Source of the DNA: Cordia subcordata
Lineage: Eukaryota > Streptophyta > Magnoliopsida > Boraginales > Cordiaceae
Assembly (NCBI GenBank): GCA_028554755.1
Contig: JAPTOF010000021.1
Span: forward strand, 5,805,001-5,869,000
Length of the DNA: 64,000 nucleotides
Direction of reading: 5' to 3'
In this document: in pieces, positions 9,848-20,940 of the stretch
Layout of the letters: the number at the start of each line of letters is the position of its first letter
Numbering within the stretch: the stretch's first letter is position 1
The notes under the pieces: model-generated
Databases searched by the model: none
What the model saw: the letters and a program-made list of their open reading frames with translations, nothing else
What the model was told of the DNA's origin: nothing
Position numbers and translations under genes: made by a program

Positions 9848-11274
9848 TGATGTGTGTCATTTATGCATGTTTGTGCATAGTATTTGCATGCACATTATTC
9901 TAGAGTATATTTGAGTGCACTTAGTATAGAGTTTATGCTTAATTATTAATAGTTGTAAATAATGTATTTGGATGCATAAATGCTATACTAAGTGTTACAT
10001 TTCATGTTTTAGGAGAGTTTTAGAAGGGTTCAAGCTTACATGAGGAAGAAATAAGCTAAAGGATAAAAATCGAAAGAAAAAAAATGAAGAATAGAGGCAA
10101 AAGAGACCTACTAGTTGACGTAAGAGCAGAACCAGTTGACCGGTAGGCTCAAAGAGCAAAGATGTCAGCCGGTCAACTTCTTCCATAAGCCGGTCGACTA
10201 GTGACTCCTGAGAACCCATGTTGATTACTAGTCGAGCACTCGAAGAAGCCGGTCAACCAGCAAAGCCCGATGACAGCTATAAAACATTCTTTTCAGCTCA
10301 TTTATAGTGGAGGAACTCAATTTTCAAAACCCTCATAAAACCCTAACCATTTTCCCATTTCACCAAACACCTCAACACACTATCTAAACCCTATACCCAA
10401 CAAGAATTAAAGCATCTAACAAGAATTTGACGGATTTGTACAGATTTGGAAGCAAGATTTAGGGGAGTTTTTCTTGTTCTCATTATATTTCTTGTAAATA
10501 TGTTGCAAGATTAGGCTAGATCTTTAAGTGTTTATTGTATATTAGACTAGGGCTATGAATAAAGGATTTGTGTATATCTTTAGCTCTTAATACATACTTC
10601 TTTACATTGATTAATGGCATGAATATTAAAATGTCTATGTGTTGATAATCAAACATGTCTATGTGTTTGTTAAAATGCCTGAGTGAAGTTGCATGTGTTG
10701 TTTTGTGCTTAAATGCTATTGGTAGTGGTATCACCTTAGCCTTAATCCATGCTAATGGCATGAACCCTTTTTGCAACTAAATGTGCTAATTAATATGCTT
10801 AATTAATGACTTAGTGTGGTAGAAGTATACCTCTAGTTTGAAACAATACTAAAGGGTACCCACTAGTATTAATTAATGCTCTAGGTGTCTAATATCTAGT
10901 TTGAAACAATACTAATAGTTAGTCTCTCGAGTAGGACGTTAATCAACACCAAAGAGAGCAATCAAGCCATAGATAAATTGAATCATTCTTATAACCCAAA
11001 TCTAGTTACGACGTAATCGCTGGAAATCCCCTTCCACCTTGTAAAGCTTTATTTCCCTAGCTTGACAGCTATAGTTCTTCTGTTAGCTTAGATTTGGATT
11101 TAGGTTTTATTTTAGAGTCCCTTTCAATAAAAAAGGACCAAAAATACTTTAACACACACACTCTTGTACGTAGAGACTGAACTAAGGTAGCCTCCCTACG
11201 GAGATGATACCCACCCTCATATCTGCTATACCACGAACGATCCGTACGCTTGCAAGTTAAAATAAACAACATCA
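9848..11274 (+). repeat. 3' LTR of element A
   Basis: Begins TGATGTGTGTC and ends ...AACAACATCA, the same length as the 5' LTR. It has a TTAGC/GCTAA hairpin at 10736-10755 and the CTCC-N4-GGAG element at about 11192-11203. It is followed by the target duplication CCCAA and the resumed copia LTR. Confidence 0.85.
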
Positions 11275-11762
11275 CCCAACTTCATTAGTTCATTCACACA
11301 CGCTCAAGATTAAGAGCATCGGTCACTCGAAAACAACGAGTGTCTTGTCTTTTATATATGATGACACGACTCTAGAAGGTATACTCATTGTGGTCTTGTC
11401 CAACGCATGATACACATACTAGGAGTATATTTTGGAAGACCATCTAATGACCTAGATAGATTACCCTCTCAAGGAGACTCGTACACTATAACCTTGTCCC
11501 GATAGAGTCCTAACACAACCATTTGGCTATGGAACAATTTATGATATCACCAAATCTAGACTTGGACTTACTGTGCATCCGTCCTCACTGAAGACCCAAG
11601 TCATTGGACTATATCATTGAACCTTCATACTTTGCATCAATGCATAAATGGAGAGAATATGGTGTGCAAAACTCAATCATATGAATAATATCATGAGCGT
11701 ATTATGTCTAGTATCTAGTAATCATCATATGCTTATGGTCTTTAGGGCATATAATTCCAACA
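11275..11762 (-). repeat. Copia LTR family C, right half
   Basis: Continues the LTR interrupted at 3309: CTCAAGATTAAGAGCATC and the following 450 bases match 240-851. It ends ...AATTCCAACA. The next bases, ATCTCCTACTTG, read in reverse as a copia purine tract, so this is the 3' LTR of a minus-strand element whose body lay to the right. Confidence 0.75.
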
Positions 11763-13917
11763 ATCTCCTACTTGAACTAAAGATCACAATCACAAAACTA
11801 TGTTCCCAAAATGACTCAACCTGTGTTGCAAACACTTTCTCCAAGAGTCATGTCTCATGGGCACAGATGGTTTTTACACCATAGCTAGATGATCTTCCTT
11901 CTAATGTTTTAGCACACAACTTTTCATTCTCTAAATGATACTAGGACGCGTGTAAATCCACTAACCCAGGGACATCAATCTATTATTCAATTGATATCTA
12001 CTATCTACGCTTACCACAAAAATCTGATATCTAGGTCTAGTGTTCAGCATGTAGTCTATAAAGCTCCCACTATGCTAAAACATAGAATGCTCTGGAACAT
12101 CTCCTTTATCTCTCTAGGCATCGGACAACTCTAGATAAAGACATTGCAATAGCTAGGATGTAAAAACACTCCTTTGGAATGTTACATGCTGATCTTAACT
12201 AAGACCAATTTAATAAAGAAACATGGGACAGAATTAACCTTTATTATATATCTCTTATCTTCTTTAGATACCTATGGTCTATCAACATCTTAATCAAAAC
12301 AAAGATTTTTTTTTCTAATTAGATTTGATACCATATTTTAGATGTTCACTTAAGCCCTTAAAAAGGTTTCTTAAGCTGTACATGCCATGTGACATCTATC
12401 TCTAGCAATACACTTGCCTAGCTATGAACTAGATGTCCTCGTTAAGCTTTTTAATTAAGAGAAGCTTACTTTGCAAACATCTTTCATATCTCACTGTTGT
12501 AAAGACAAATAATAATAATGGAATAACCTAATGGTTCCCAGTATAGCTTTTTAGATAGCAGGCTCTCTCATAATCGATCCCTTTTATTTTTAGTATAACC
12601 TCTCACTATCCAGCCTTGCTGTGAAGGCTTCAAGCTTTTTATTAGCTCCATTTTACTCCTTGTAGACCTAACTATATCCTAAGAGTTTTATCTCTTCGGA
12701 TACAACTACAACAACCTAGACATAATTAAAATAACAAACTCTAAATTTATTGCTATATATTAATGGCAAACATCTAATTAGAAACCACTTTATCATGTCC
12801 AGTGAGAACCATAACCTAAAATTTCAAAAACTTGTTAAAAAGTCTTTCCAGAGAATCTATTAGGTTACATGGCAATCCTTACGATAAGGCTCTGGTGTAA
12901 TAATGATAACATACAATACTCTTCCCTTTTTGAAGATGAAGCAGATTTATTTTGAAGATCAAAAGATCTTTTATAGAGCGAATCCAAAATCTGGCAAGTA
13001 GTAAATCATACTATCTATCTCTGAGTATCTAGCATAAATGGCAACATGCATCCTTGCTCATCAGATTGATATATGATTTCCACCTTTAGTCTAAAAGGAT
13101 ATATCAAGAGACAACATTCCTTGTCCTTTGGTTCCAACTATCAAGGATACTTAACATATTAACTAAGATATCACAAATATGAAACTTAGCTCAAACCAAG
13201 TTTGTGCCATAACCATATTTCTTGTGATGTCCCATGTATTGCCTAGAATAGTCCCAAATTAAAGATGTAAAACATTATCTCTAGATCACACTCCCACTAA
13301 GACATAGGTAGTAATGTGGAAAATATCATGAGCCTTTTCCATATCCACGAGTGTTCAATTTCTCCACTCATTTACACCATTTTCCTTGTGAAGAAAAATC
13401 TTGATGTAGATTACTGAGTTATAATGCATAATTTACAAGGTACTTCCCAAGCTTACACTTAAGGCACATTCTATTCTAATTAGGATAAAAAAGGCTTTGA
13501 TGTATTCATCTAGTTTCTTCTCCACAGTCTCAAACCACTAAAGACTTGTGTAATATCAGATGATCACATTTGTGTTCTTGATCAATCTCTAGTTAAAACT
13601 AGTACTCACAACCTTATGAACTAATCATGTAACCTTATACATTAATTTGAACCAATTTCTAACACCATCTAAACTCCTTATCAGCTAGAGAAGAAAAGGC
13701 ATTTACAAGTCATCTTTCCTTATAGACAAGACCACTAGAAGTTATATCTTCAAGATTTAGTATGCTGCGAAACCCACACTTGACTAACTTCTTCTCATGC
13801 TTCAAATAAGATATCCCTTAGGCAAGATTAGAGGTTATGACTTTGAGATCTAATGAGCTGTAAAGCTTAAACTCTCAGGTGAGTTCAGGGATTATCTCAC
13901 ACAGCAAAGGATTGTGG
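11763..13917 (-). other. No gene; probable decayed interior of the minus-strand copia
   Basis: Follows the LTR and purine tract of a minus-strand copia but has no reading frame or motif I can recognise on either strand. AT-rich and stop-dense. It ends where plus-strand copia integrase-like sequence starts, so two opposite-facing element remains abut here. Confidence 0.4.
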
Positions 13918-16115
13918 CACATTTCTTTGCACTAGACACTCTCTAGCAAAATAGTATGGTAGAAAAGAGAAATCGTACCCTCTTAGAAAGGGTGAGGTTG
14001 ATGATGTCTTATGCATCACTGATTATATCTTTTTAGGGGGGGTATGCCCTAGAGATGGCTGCATTTATTCTGAATTTGGTACCATCAAAATCAGTACCTA
14101 GGACGTCTCAAGAAATATGGACAAGATGTAAGCCCAGCCTGAGTCATTTACTCATTTAGGTTTGTTCAGCTTATGTGCTGAGTAGCTCAGCTACAAAGTT
14201 GGAACCTATGTTAAAATTGTGCTACTTTGTTAGGTATCCTAAAGGAACCAAAGATAGGATCTTCTATAACCCTAAGGAGCAGAAGGTGTTTATTAGCACA
14301 CATGTTGGATACTTGGAGGATGATATGGTGATCCAAAAAACACCAAAATCTGGAGTTACTCTTGAGGAGATTTCTGATAAGTCTCCAGAAGCACTTGCTA
14401 ATATGGAAAAGAAAAAGTAGCCAGTTGCTACTAGTACACCAAAGCCTTGTCGTAGTAAAAGGATTCCTAGGCAACCTGATAGATACTATGGAGAGTTCTT
14501 TGAAACTTAAAATGAGAATCAAGTTGAGGATCTTACTAGTTACGATAAATCAGTTTTGGATATAGATGCTAACTAGTGGTGCAAGGTAACAGATTCTGAG
14601 TTAGAGTATATCTATTCTAACAGTGTTTCGGAGCGCGTATAAGCACCTAAAGGGATAAAACCTATAGGATGCAAGTGGGCCTACAAGAGAAAGAGAGGAG
14701 CAGATGGAAAGGTTGAAACGTTTAAAGATAGATTAGTGGCCAAGGGTTATACCTAAAAAGAAGGTATCGATTATGAGGAAACCTTCTCACCAATAGCCAT
14801 GCAAAAATCCATTAGTATACTTCTTGCCATTGCTTGTCATTATGACTACGAGATATGGCAAATGGATGTTAAGATAGCTTTTCTATATGAAGAGCTTGAT
14901 GAGACCATTTATATGACCCAGCCCAGATACATTACAGTAGGCCAATAACACATGGTTTGTAAGCTTAAGAAGTCTATTTATGGACTTAAGCAAGCATTTG
15001 GGGCATGGAACATCAAGTTTGATCATGCGGCCAAATCTTTGGCTTTGATCAAAATATAGATAAACCATGTTTGTATAAGAGGCGCAATGGAAATGCTGTA
15101 GCTTTTCTAATTCTGTACGTGGATGACATCTTGTTGATTAGGAATGATGTAGGGATGTTATCGTTCATAAAGGTTTGGTTATCTTCTCAGTTTCACATGA
15201 AGGATATATGAGAAGTAAACTATGTTCTTGGGATCAAGATTATACAAGACCAGAAGAATTGGAGGCTTGCATTATCCCAAGCTTCCAACATAGAAAAGAT
15301 ATTAGTCAAGTACAATATGGCAAACTTCAAGAAAGGTTTCTTGCCTTATAGACATGGAGTTACTCTATCTTGGGACTAATGTCCTCGAATACCTGAGGAG
15401 ATAGAAAAGATGAAAAATGTCCCTTTATGCTTCGGCAGTGAGAAGCCTCATACATGCCATGATGTATACAAGCCAGATATCTATTATACTGTTGGTATGA
15501 TTAGTAGATATTAGTCAAATCCTAGACCAGATCACTAGATTGCGGTCAAGCAAATACTCAAGTTTCTTTGGAGAACTAAGGAATATGTGTTGGAATACCA
15601 CGTAGATGATCTAGAACCATTGGCCTATACAAACTCGGACTTCCAGTTGGACAGAGATTCGAGGAGGTCTACTTTTGGTTTTGTTTTCACTTTCTCAGGA
15701 GGTGCAGTTTCATGAAAAAGTGTGAAGCAGAAATGCATTGTAGACTTGACCATGGAAGCAGAGTACGTAGCAGCGTCTGAAGCTATAAAGGAGGCCATAT
15801 GGTTAAAGAAGTTCCTCACTGACCTAGAGGTTGCCTTAAGTGTATAAAAGCCCATTGTCTTCTATTGTGACAATGCTACTGCTATTGCACAATGCCAAGA
15901 GCCTAGGAATCATAGCAGTGGCAAGTGCATTGAGAGAAAGTACCATTTAATCTGGTAGTTCATCCAGAGAGGTGACATAGTGGTAGAAAAGATTGCTTTG
16001 GCTAAGAACTTAGTAGACCCATTCATGAAGACTTTTATAAAGAAAGTGTCTGCCACACAATGTAGAGTCAATGGGTGTTAGGTTTATAAGAAGTGATATT
16101 TGATGCAAGTGGAAG
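13918..16115 (+). pseudogene. Ty1/copia pol remnant (integrase end, RT, RNase H)
   Basis: Frames carry, in order: an integrase tail near 13940-14140 (MVE-R-NRTLLERVR-like); a low-similarity linker with the SKRIPRQPDRYYGE phrase near 14455; RT start with GCKWAYKRKRGADGKVE (about 14670) and RLVAKGYT; the DVKIAFLYEEL and KKSIYGLKQAF blocks (about 14865-14995); LYVDDILLI (about 15114); VNYVLGIKI; then RNase H with MEAEYVAASEAIKEAIW (about 15752) and CDNATAIA. Many stops, mostly TAG, and frameshifts make it non-functional. The LTR at 16116 matches the inverted copies at 1-851 and 11275-11762. Confidence 0.8.
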
Positions 16116-16447
16116 ATTATTGGGATTGTATGTCCTAAAGACCATTTGTACACAGATATCGAACTAGATATTTGATCATTGTTTACATTTATGAGCATAT
16201 TTACATATATTATCTATAGTGTATATATGTAATACATAGTGTGAAGGTCCAATGATATAATCCAATGACTTGCATGTGCTGTGAGGCTGGATGGATAGTA
16301 GGTCCAAGTCTAGTTTTGGATATATCATAAAAAGTGTTCATAGCCGGATGGTAGTGTTGGGCACTTTACCGGAATAAGGCTATAATGGGCGAGTCTCCTG
16401 ATAGGGCGATCTACCTAGATCATTGGAGGGTCTTTCTAGACTTGAAT
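16116..16447 (+). repeat. Partial 3' LTR, copia family C
   Basis: Starts TATTGGGATTGTATGTCC directly after a purine-rich AGTGGAAGAT. It is the reverse complement of the LTR at 1-851 through the phrase GGCGAGTCTCC and breaks off near 16447, where unrelated sequence begins. Confidence 0.65.
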
Positions 16448-17689
16448 TGTTAGGACCAAGATGGCTATACCATAAGCCATAGATTACCATGCTTTAAAAA
16501 ATTTTAAAAAAGAAATCTAATATAATGGCGGAAATAGCAATGAAAAACGTATTGTACACATAAGCACAACATGGTATAAATATAGTAACTAGAGGATGAG
16601 TGATATACCTTCAAAGACTCATAGATGAAAGTATATGGTCTCTTTGCTTTGAAAAAGCTTCATCAAACAGCCTCCCAATTGATATTCTTCATTATGATCA
16701 CCTTCCAATAGCTTGGATGTGCAGTGCTATATAGTGGGCAAACACTTCGGAACACTAAGAATGAAGATCTATGAAGTAGTGTTTTTTCTAAGTGTGCTAT
16801 GTGAAAATTCATGCACACCTATTCTAAAATAGAAAAGAGACTCAAGTAGCTCTTGCTATAATCTCACTAGTTATAGTGTATGACAACCCTATTCGGGTAA
16901 GATTCTAGGAATAAAGTTATTGACAACTATACCCCTCCTTTACTCCTTCTAAAAATGGAATATGCCTTATGGATAAGATCATCCAATATATTCCTTTCTA
17001 TTTCCTACTCCATAATATCTAATTTTATGTACGACCCGCTTGTCCTATTGAGATGCCGTGAATCCTCTCTTTCTCTATTTCTTTCTTCAATTTGTTCTTG
17101 TGTGTAATATGGATTTTATTATCATATTTGTTATACATATAACACATGTGTATATATATATCTTGAAAGCTAATTGGCTAAATGAATCTAGGGAGGAAGG
17201 ATGAATTAGATTAAGAAAACGTAAATTTCAACTTTTAAAAATTCAACCAACAAATTAATTGAACAATGATTAAAATTATAATTCTAAAAGGCAAATTAAT
17301 AAATGCTTAGTATATTAAGCAAGTGAAAATAGAATAGGGAAGAGAAGAGATATGCAAATGCTATTTTATTATAGTTCGAACTCCGAAAGGCCTAGTGTAC
17401 TACGTAATGCTCCATTTTAGGATTTCAATATGTCTACTAATCATGAAAATCGAGTGCAATCTCCAAAAGCTGGTAAAGCACTCTATTATATAGAGCTTTA
17501 AACCCTCTTCCAAGGCTTTCTTGAGCAAACCCTTTTCTCAAAGGCCTTACACTCTCTTTCGAAGCTATTGCTACCCATAAAACTCTAGAGAGCAATCTCA
17601 ATTCATTCAAAGAACAAGATTTTTGGTTTACACCCTTTTTACAAAATATCAAGATAAAGAATACTAAGAAACAAGGCCCAAAAAGGATA
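16448..17689. repeat. Retroelement-derived non-coding sequence
   Basis: No gene. About 16790-17065 is a diverged direct repeat of 862-1170, and about 17365-17590 resembles 1405-1620. A (TA)-rich stretch lies near 17150. Probably LTR or leader sequence of another copia family. Confidence 0.45.
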
Positions 17690-18042
17690 TTTTTGCACAC
17701 CTTAAGATATAAAAACCGAATGCTAATGATTGGGAATGAGAAGTTTGATAAAGCAATGATCTTAAATGGACTTAAGATCAAAAAGTGTGATAAATGTGTC
17801 TATGTGAAAGGCATTGAAAATGAATGTCATTATTTATCTATATGTAGACGATATGCATATTATCGGAAGAAATATTGAAATGATTAAGTCTACCAAAAAA
17901 TGTTGTCCAGTAAGCCTGATATAAAAGATACAAGTGTGGTAGATCTAATCTTAGGAATGATGATTATTAGAACTTCTAATGGCAAAGTACGATCTCAATA
18001 TCACTATGTTGAAAAGTGCTTCATAAGTTTAAATACTATGAT
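17690..18042 (+). pseudogene. Ty1/copia reverse transcriptase fragment
   Basis: One frame reads KIKKCDKCVYVKGIENEC (about 17778-17830). After a one-base shift the next frame gives IIYLYVDDMHIIGRN, the YVDD core of copia RT, then MIKSTKK and LILGMMI blocks and a terminal KFKYYD-like phrase. The match stops at 18042 where a CACTA terminus begins, so the transposon appears to have inserted into this RT. Lineage not determined. Confidence 0.75.
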
Positions 18043-18410
18043 CACTATAAAAATAAAATAAAATTTGAGACAAAATTTCCATCTCAAAATGTAAAATTTT
18101 CGTCTCAAAAGGAATTTGAGATGGAAATTTTTCCATCTCAAAAAGCCTCATCTCAAACGTTAAAATGCAAAATTTTCCATCTCAAATCCATCTCAAATTT
18201 TAAAATTTCCTAGGCTACAATTATATGTTGTTTTGTGATGGAAATTTTGACTCAAATCCATCTCTATAATTTTCTGTCTCAAAATTTGAGAATTTCCTAG
18301 TCTCTGATTATATGTTGTTTTGTGATGGAAATTTTGTCTCAATTTGAGATGGATTTTTCTATCTCTATTCCCTCTCTGATATATTTTCCATTTTAACAAG
18401 TTATTTATTT
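18043..18410. repeat. CACTA subterminal repeat region
   Basis: At least ten degenerate copies of a motif near TTGAGATGGAAATTT or its complement AAATTTCCATCTCAA. A longer duplicated unit including ATATGTTGTTTTGTGATGG appears at about 18222 and 18310. Such arrays bind the element's own protein in known CACTA systems. Confidence 0.65.
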
Positions 18411-18424
18411 TTATTTATTTTCAA

Positions 18425-18720
18425 ATTTGCTAAATTGATTCAACCAATCCATTCCATCACTTCATCCTATTCAACCAATCCAATCCATCAATTAATCCTA
18501 TTCAACCATATCAACTAACAACTCATTAATTCCATCAAACACATCCTACTCAACCATACATTCAACCATATCAACCAACACTCCTTTCCATCAATAGTAA
18601 ATCATATTCAACCATATAAACCAATAATCCAACCATTCAGTACACCATAACAAAACATACATTTCATTAAACAATATCCATTCCACATGCATATCCTACT
18701 TAACAAAGTAATTCGCCAAC
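18425..18720. repeat. Degenerate CAACCA/ATCCAT simple repeat
   Basis: A purine-poor stretch built from loose copies of ATTCAACCAATCC and ATTCAACCATATC, roughly 12-17 bases apart. No coding frame. It lies inside the CACTA remnant. Confidence 0.5.
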
Positions 18721-18840
18721 ACAAATGATAGAGTGATTTAGAATAAAGTAACTAGATAGACAATATCCATTCTACCAACACATCCTAATCATCCAAGTAA
18801 TTCAAAAGTAGCTAGATATATACAAGTAGTCAACCATTAC

Positions 18841-20371
18841 TGATGTGTGCAAATCGAGTTTTACACCTGCAAGCATACAGATCGTTCGTGGTATAGTGGA
18901 TTCGAGTGCAGGTATCGTCTCCACAGGGAGGCTACCTTAGTTTGGTTTCTATGTGCTCGAGTGCCTCAAACTAGCTACGTGAGTGTGTGTGCTTTCTTTA
19001 AGATGGAAGGGAGCTCGGAAAAAGGAAAATAAAAACTAATCTATGGAGGAACTTAAAGGAGCCAAACTAAGGAAGGAAAAACTAACAAAGAAGAAGGGGA
19101 CCTAGGGTGACTGCATTGCAACTAGACTTGGGCTATGATAACAGATGAGGTCTATCTAAGGCTCGGGACTTCTATTGTCGTTGTGTTGATCGGGGGCTCT
19201 CTTAACCAATACTAGTAGTTTAACCCGTTAGCTGGGTTTAAGCTAAGGGCTAATCCCTCATAGCCTACGCAATCCGTGCTCAAAACTTATCCTCTTGGCT
19301 GGGTTTAAAACCAAGGACTAGCACCTAAACACTAAATGACATTTAGGCTAGATTAACCAACACTAACATAGGTGAGGGATACTCTAGTCTAGGTTAACTT
19401 ATCCGCTTAGCTGGGTTTAAAGCCAAGGACTAGCACCTAAACTCGACTAAGGATAGCATGTAACCTATTAGCTGGATTTAAAGCTAAAGCCTACTTTACT
19501 AAGCAAAGCCACGAGATTAAGCACAATCACATCACCCATATAAATAGATTAGAGCATTTGAAGCACAAATAACACATGCATATTCACTTAGGCATTTTAA
19601 CAAACACATAGACATGTTTGATTTCCAACACATAGACATATTGAATCATGCCATATATTTATGTAAGCAAACATGTATTAAGAGCCAAAGATCTACACAA
19701 ATCCATTATTCAAAGCCCTAATCTAATGTACAATAATAATCAACCCTAAATCAGCCTAATCTAGTAACATATTTACAAGAAATAGAGAAAGAACAAGAAG
19801 AACTTCCTTAAATTCTTGCTTCCAAATCTATACAAATCCTTCAAATCTTTGTTTAATGCTTCAATCCTAGCTTGGTGTGGGGTTTAGATGATGATTTAGG
19901 GTGTTTTGTGAAGTGGGTAAAGGGTTAGGGTTTATTAGGATTTTAGAAAATAAAGTTCCTCCCCTCAAATAAGCTAAAACGAGTAACTTAAAAACAGCTT
20001 CAGCGCACAGCCGGTCGACCGGCTCCTTGATGAAGTCAACCGACTTAATAATGGGGGCTTTTGACGTGGCCGATGGACCAGCTTTTTTTCAAGGTCGTCC
20101 AGCTGGGTCAAAATGCTCCATTCTTTACTCCTTTTCTTCCAGTCTTTATCCATTAGCTCATTTTTTTCCTCGTGTAAGCTTGAACCCTTCCAAAACACTC
20201 CTAAAACATGGAATATAACACTTAGTGCAGAATTTATACATCTAAATAAATTATGTACAAATATTAATAGTTATGCATAAACTCTATACTAAACGGACTC
20301 AATTATGCTCTAAACACCTCTAAACATGCATGCAAAAACTAGATACAAACACGCACAAATCACACACATCA
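18841..20371 (-). mobile_element. Solo LTR, family B, inverted, inside the CACTA remnant
   Basis: A 1531-bp LTR with TGATG...CATCA ends and a perfect duplication ATTAC at 18836-18840 and 20372-20376. Read on the minus strand it is about 90% like 5873-7524 over the start. It keeps four hairpins (19228-19487), the palindrome AGCCGGTCGACCGGCT (20009-20024) and the CTCC-N4-GGAG element (about 18919-18930). No internal sequence remains. Confidence 0.9.
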
Positions 20372-20404
20372 ATTACAAATAATAATAAAGTTCATGTTTA
20401 GCAA

Positions 20405-20614
20405 AAACTACTCAATTTCAGTAGTGGAATGATAGAATATCTAAGGATCTGTAGGAACATAAGAGGGAGCGTGGAGTGCAGAAGTACTTGTGCTCATACC
20501 AATAAGAGAAAGAGCTTCTTTAAGATAACATACGAGCTTTTCTGGAAGAGAATCTTCAAGCTTCTATAGTCTCTCCTTAGCTTCCTTTAACTCTGCTCTT
20601 AAGTTTTCATTTTC
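20405..20614 (-). pseudogene. CACTA accessory-protein C-terminal exon, decayed
   Basis: On the minus strand a CAG acceptor precedes ENENLRAELKEAKERL, a short coiled coil, then a TAG, then KLEDSLPEKLV and a Ser/Thr-rich tail. A coiled-coil end after the transposase-like domain is usual for this protein class. The TAG breaks it. Confidence 0.5.
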
Positions 20615-20657
20615 CTGTGTATTATGAATAGAATATGAGTGAAAAGCTAATATTTCT

Positions 20658-20912
20658 ACTGAGTACGAGCTCCACGTCACACCCACCAAAGCCATATAAA
20701 CAGCCTTTGGCTGGTTCACCAGTAGCCTGTATCCAACCATCTACATCCCAAATCCTCTTAACTGGACCCTCGACATCATATTTCTCTCGCACAAGTTTCT
20801 CATATACTTCATAAACCAACCTTGATTTCTTATCGATGAATTTTCTATCCTTTTTTTCCTGTGAGTCTCCAAGTAAAGCTCTGCATTAGTGATTGGACGT
20901 TTTCTTTCCTCC
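20658..20912 (-). pseudogene. En/Spm-type plant transposase domain exon (Transposase_24-like)
   Basis: On the minus strand, after a GGTGTAG acceptor, one frame reads EERKRPITNAELYLETHRKK, DRKFIDKKSRLVYE, a central KLVREKYDVEG and GCLYGFGG. The order (ELYLETH, K-G-FID-KS, GRVYGLG-like end) is that of the Ptta/En/Spm family. A GT donor follows near 20657. One exon of what would be a multi-exon gene; the rest was not found, so it is treated as a remnant. Confidence 0.65.
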
Positions 20913-20940
20913 ACCTACACCAATTACAATATACATGTTA

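Larger units (their letters stand above)
3310..11274 (+). mobile_element. Non-autonomous Ty3/gypsy-type LTR retrotransposon (element A)
   Basis: Two LTRs of 1427 bp each (3310-4736 and 9848-11274) flank an internal region with a tRNA-Asp-type primer site at 4743-4760 and a purine tract before the 3' LTR. The 5-bp duplication is CCTAA (3305-3309) and CCCAA (11275-11279), one mismatch. Without the nested solo LTR the internal part is about 3.45 kb. It carries no protease, RT, RNase H or integrase, so it depends on another element. Its LTRs look roughly 15% diverged over the first 200 bp, making it the oldest dated insertion here. It sits inside a copia LTR. Confidence 0.85.
18043..20940 (-). 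mobile_element. CACTA (En/Spm) transposon remnant
   Basis: Begins CACTATAAAAAT at 18043, followed by about 370 bases of short direct and inverted copies of TTGAGATGGAAATTTTG, the subterminal repeats typical of CACTA ends. Two minus-strand exon-like pieces at 20405-20614 and 20658-20912 resemble a plant En/Spm transposase accessory protein. A solo LTR is nested inside. I could not find the opposite terminus, so the right limit is only where the coding similarity ends. Confidence 0.7.
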
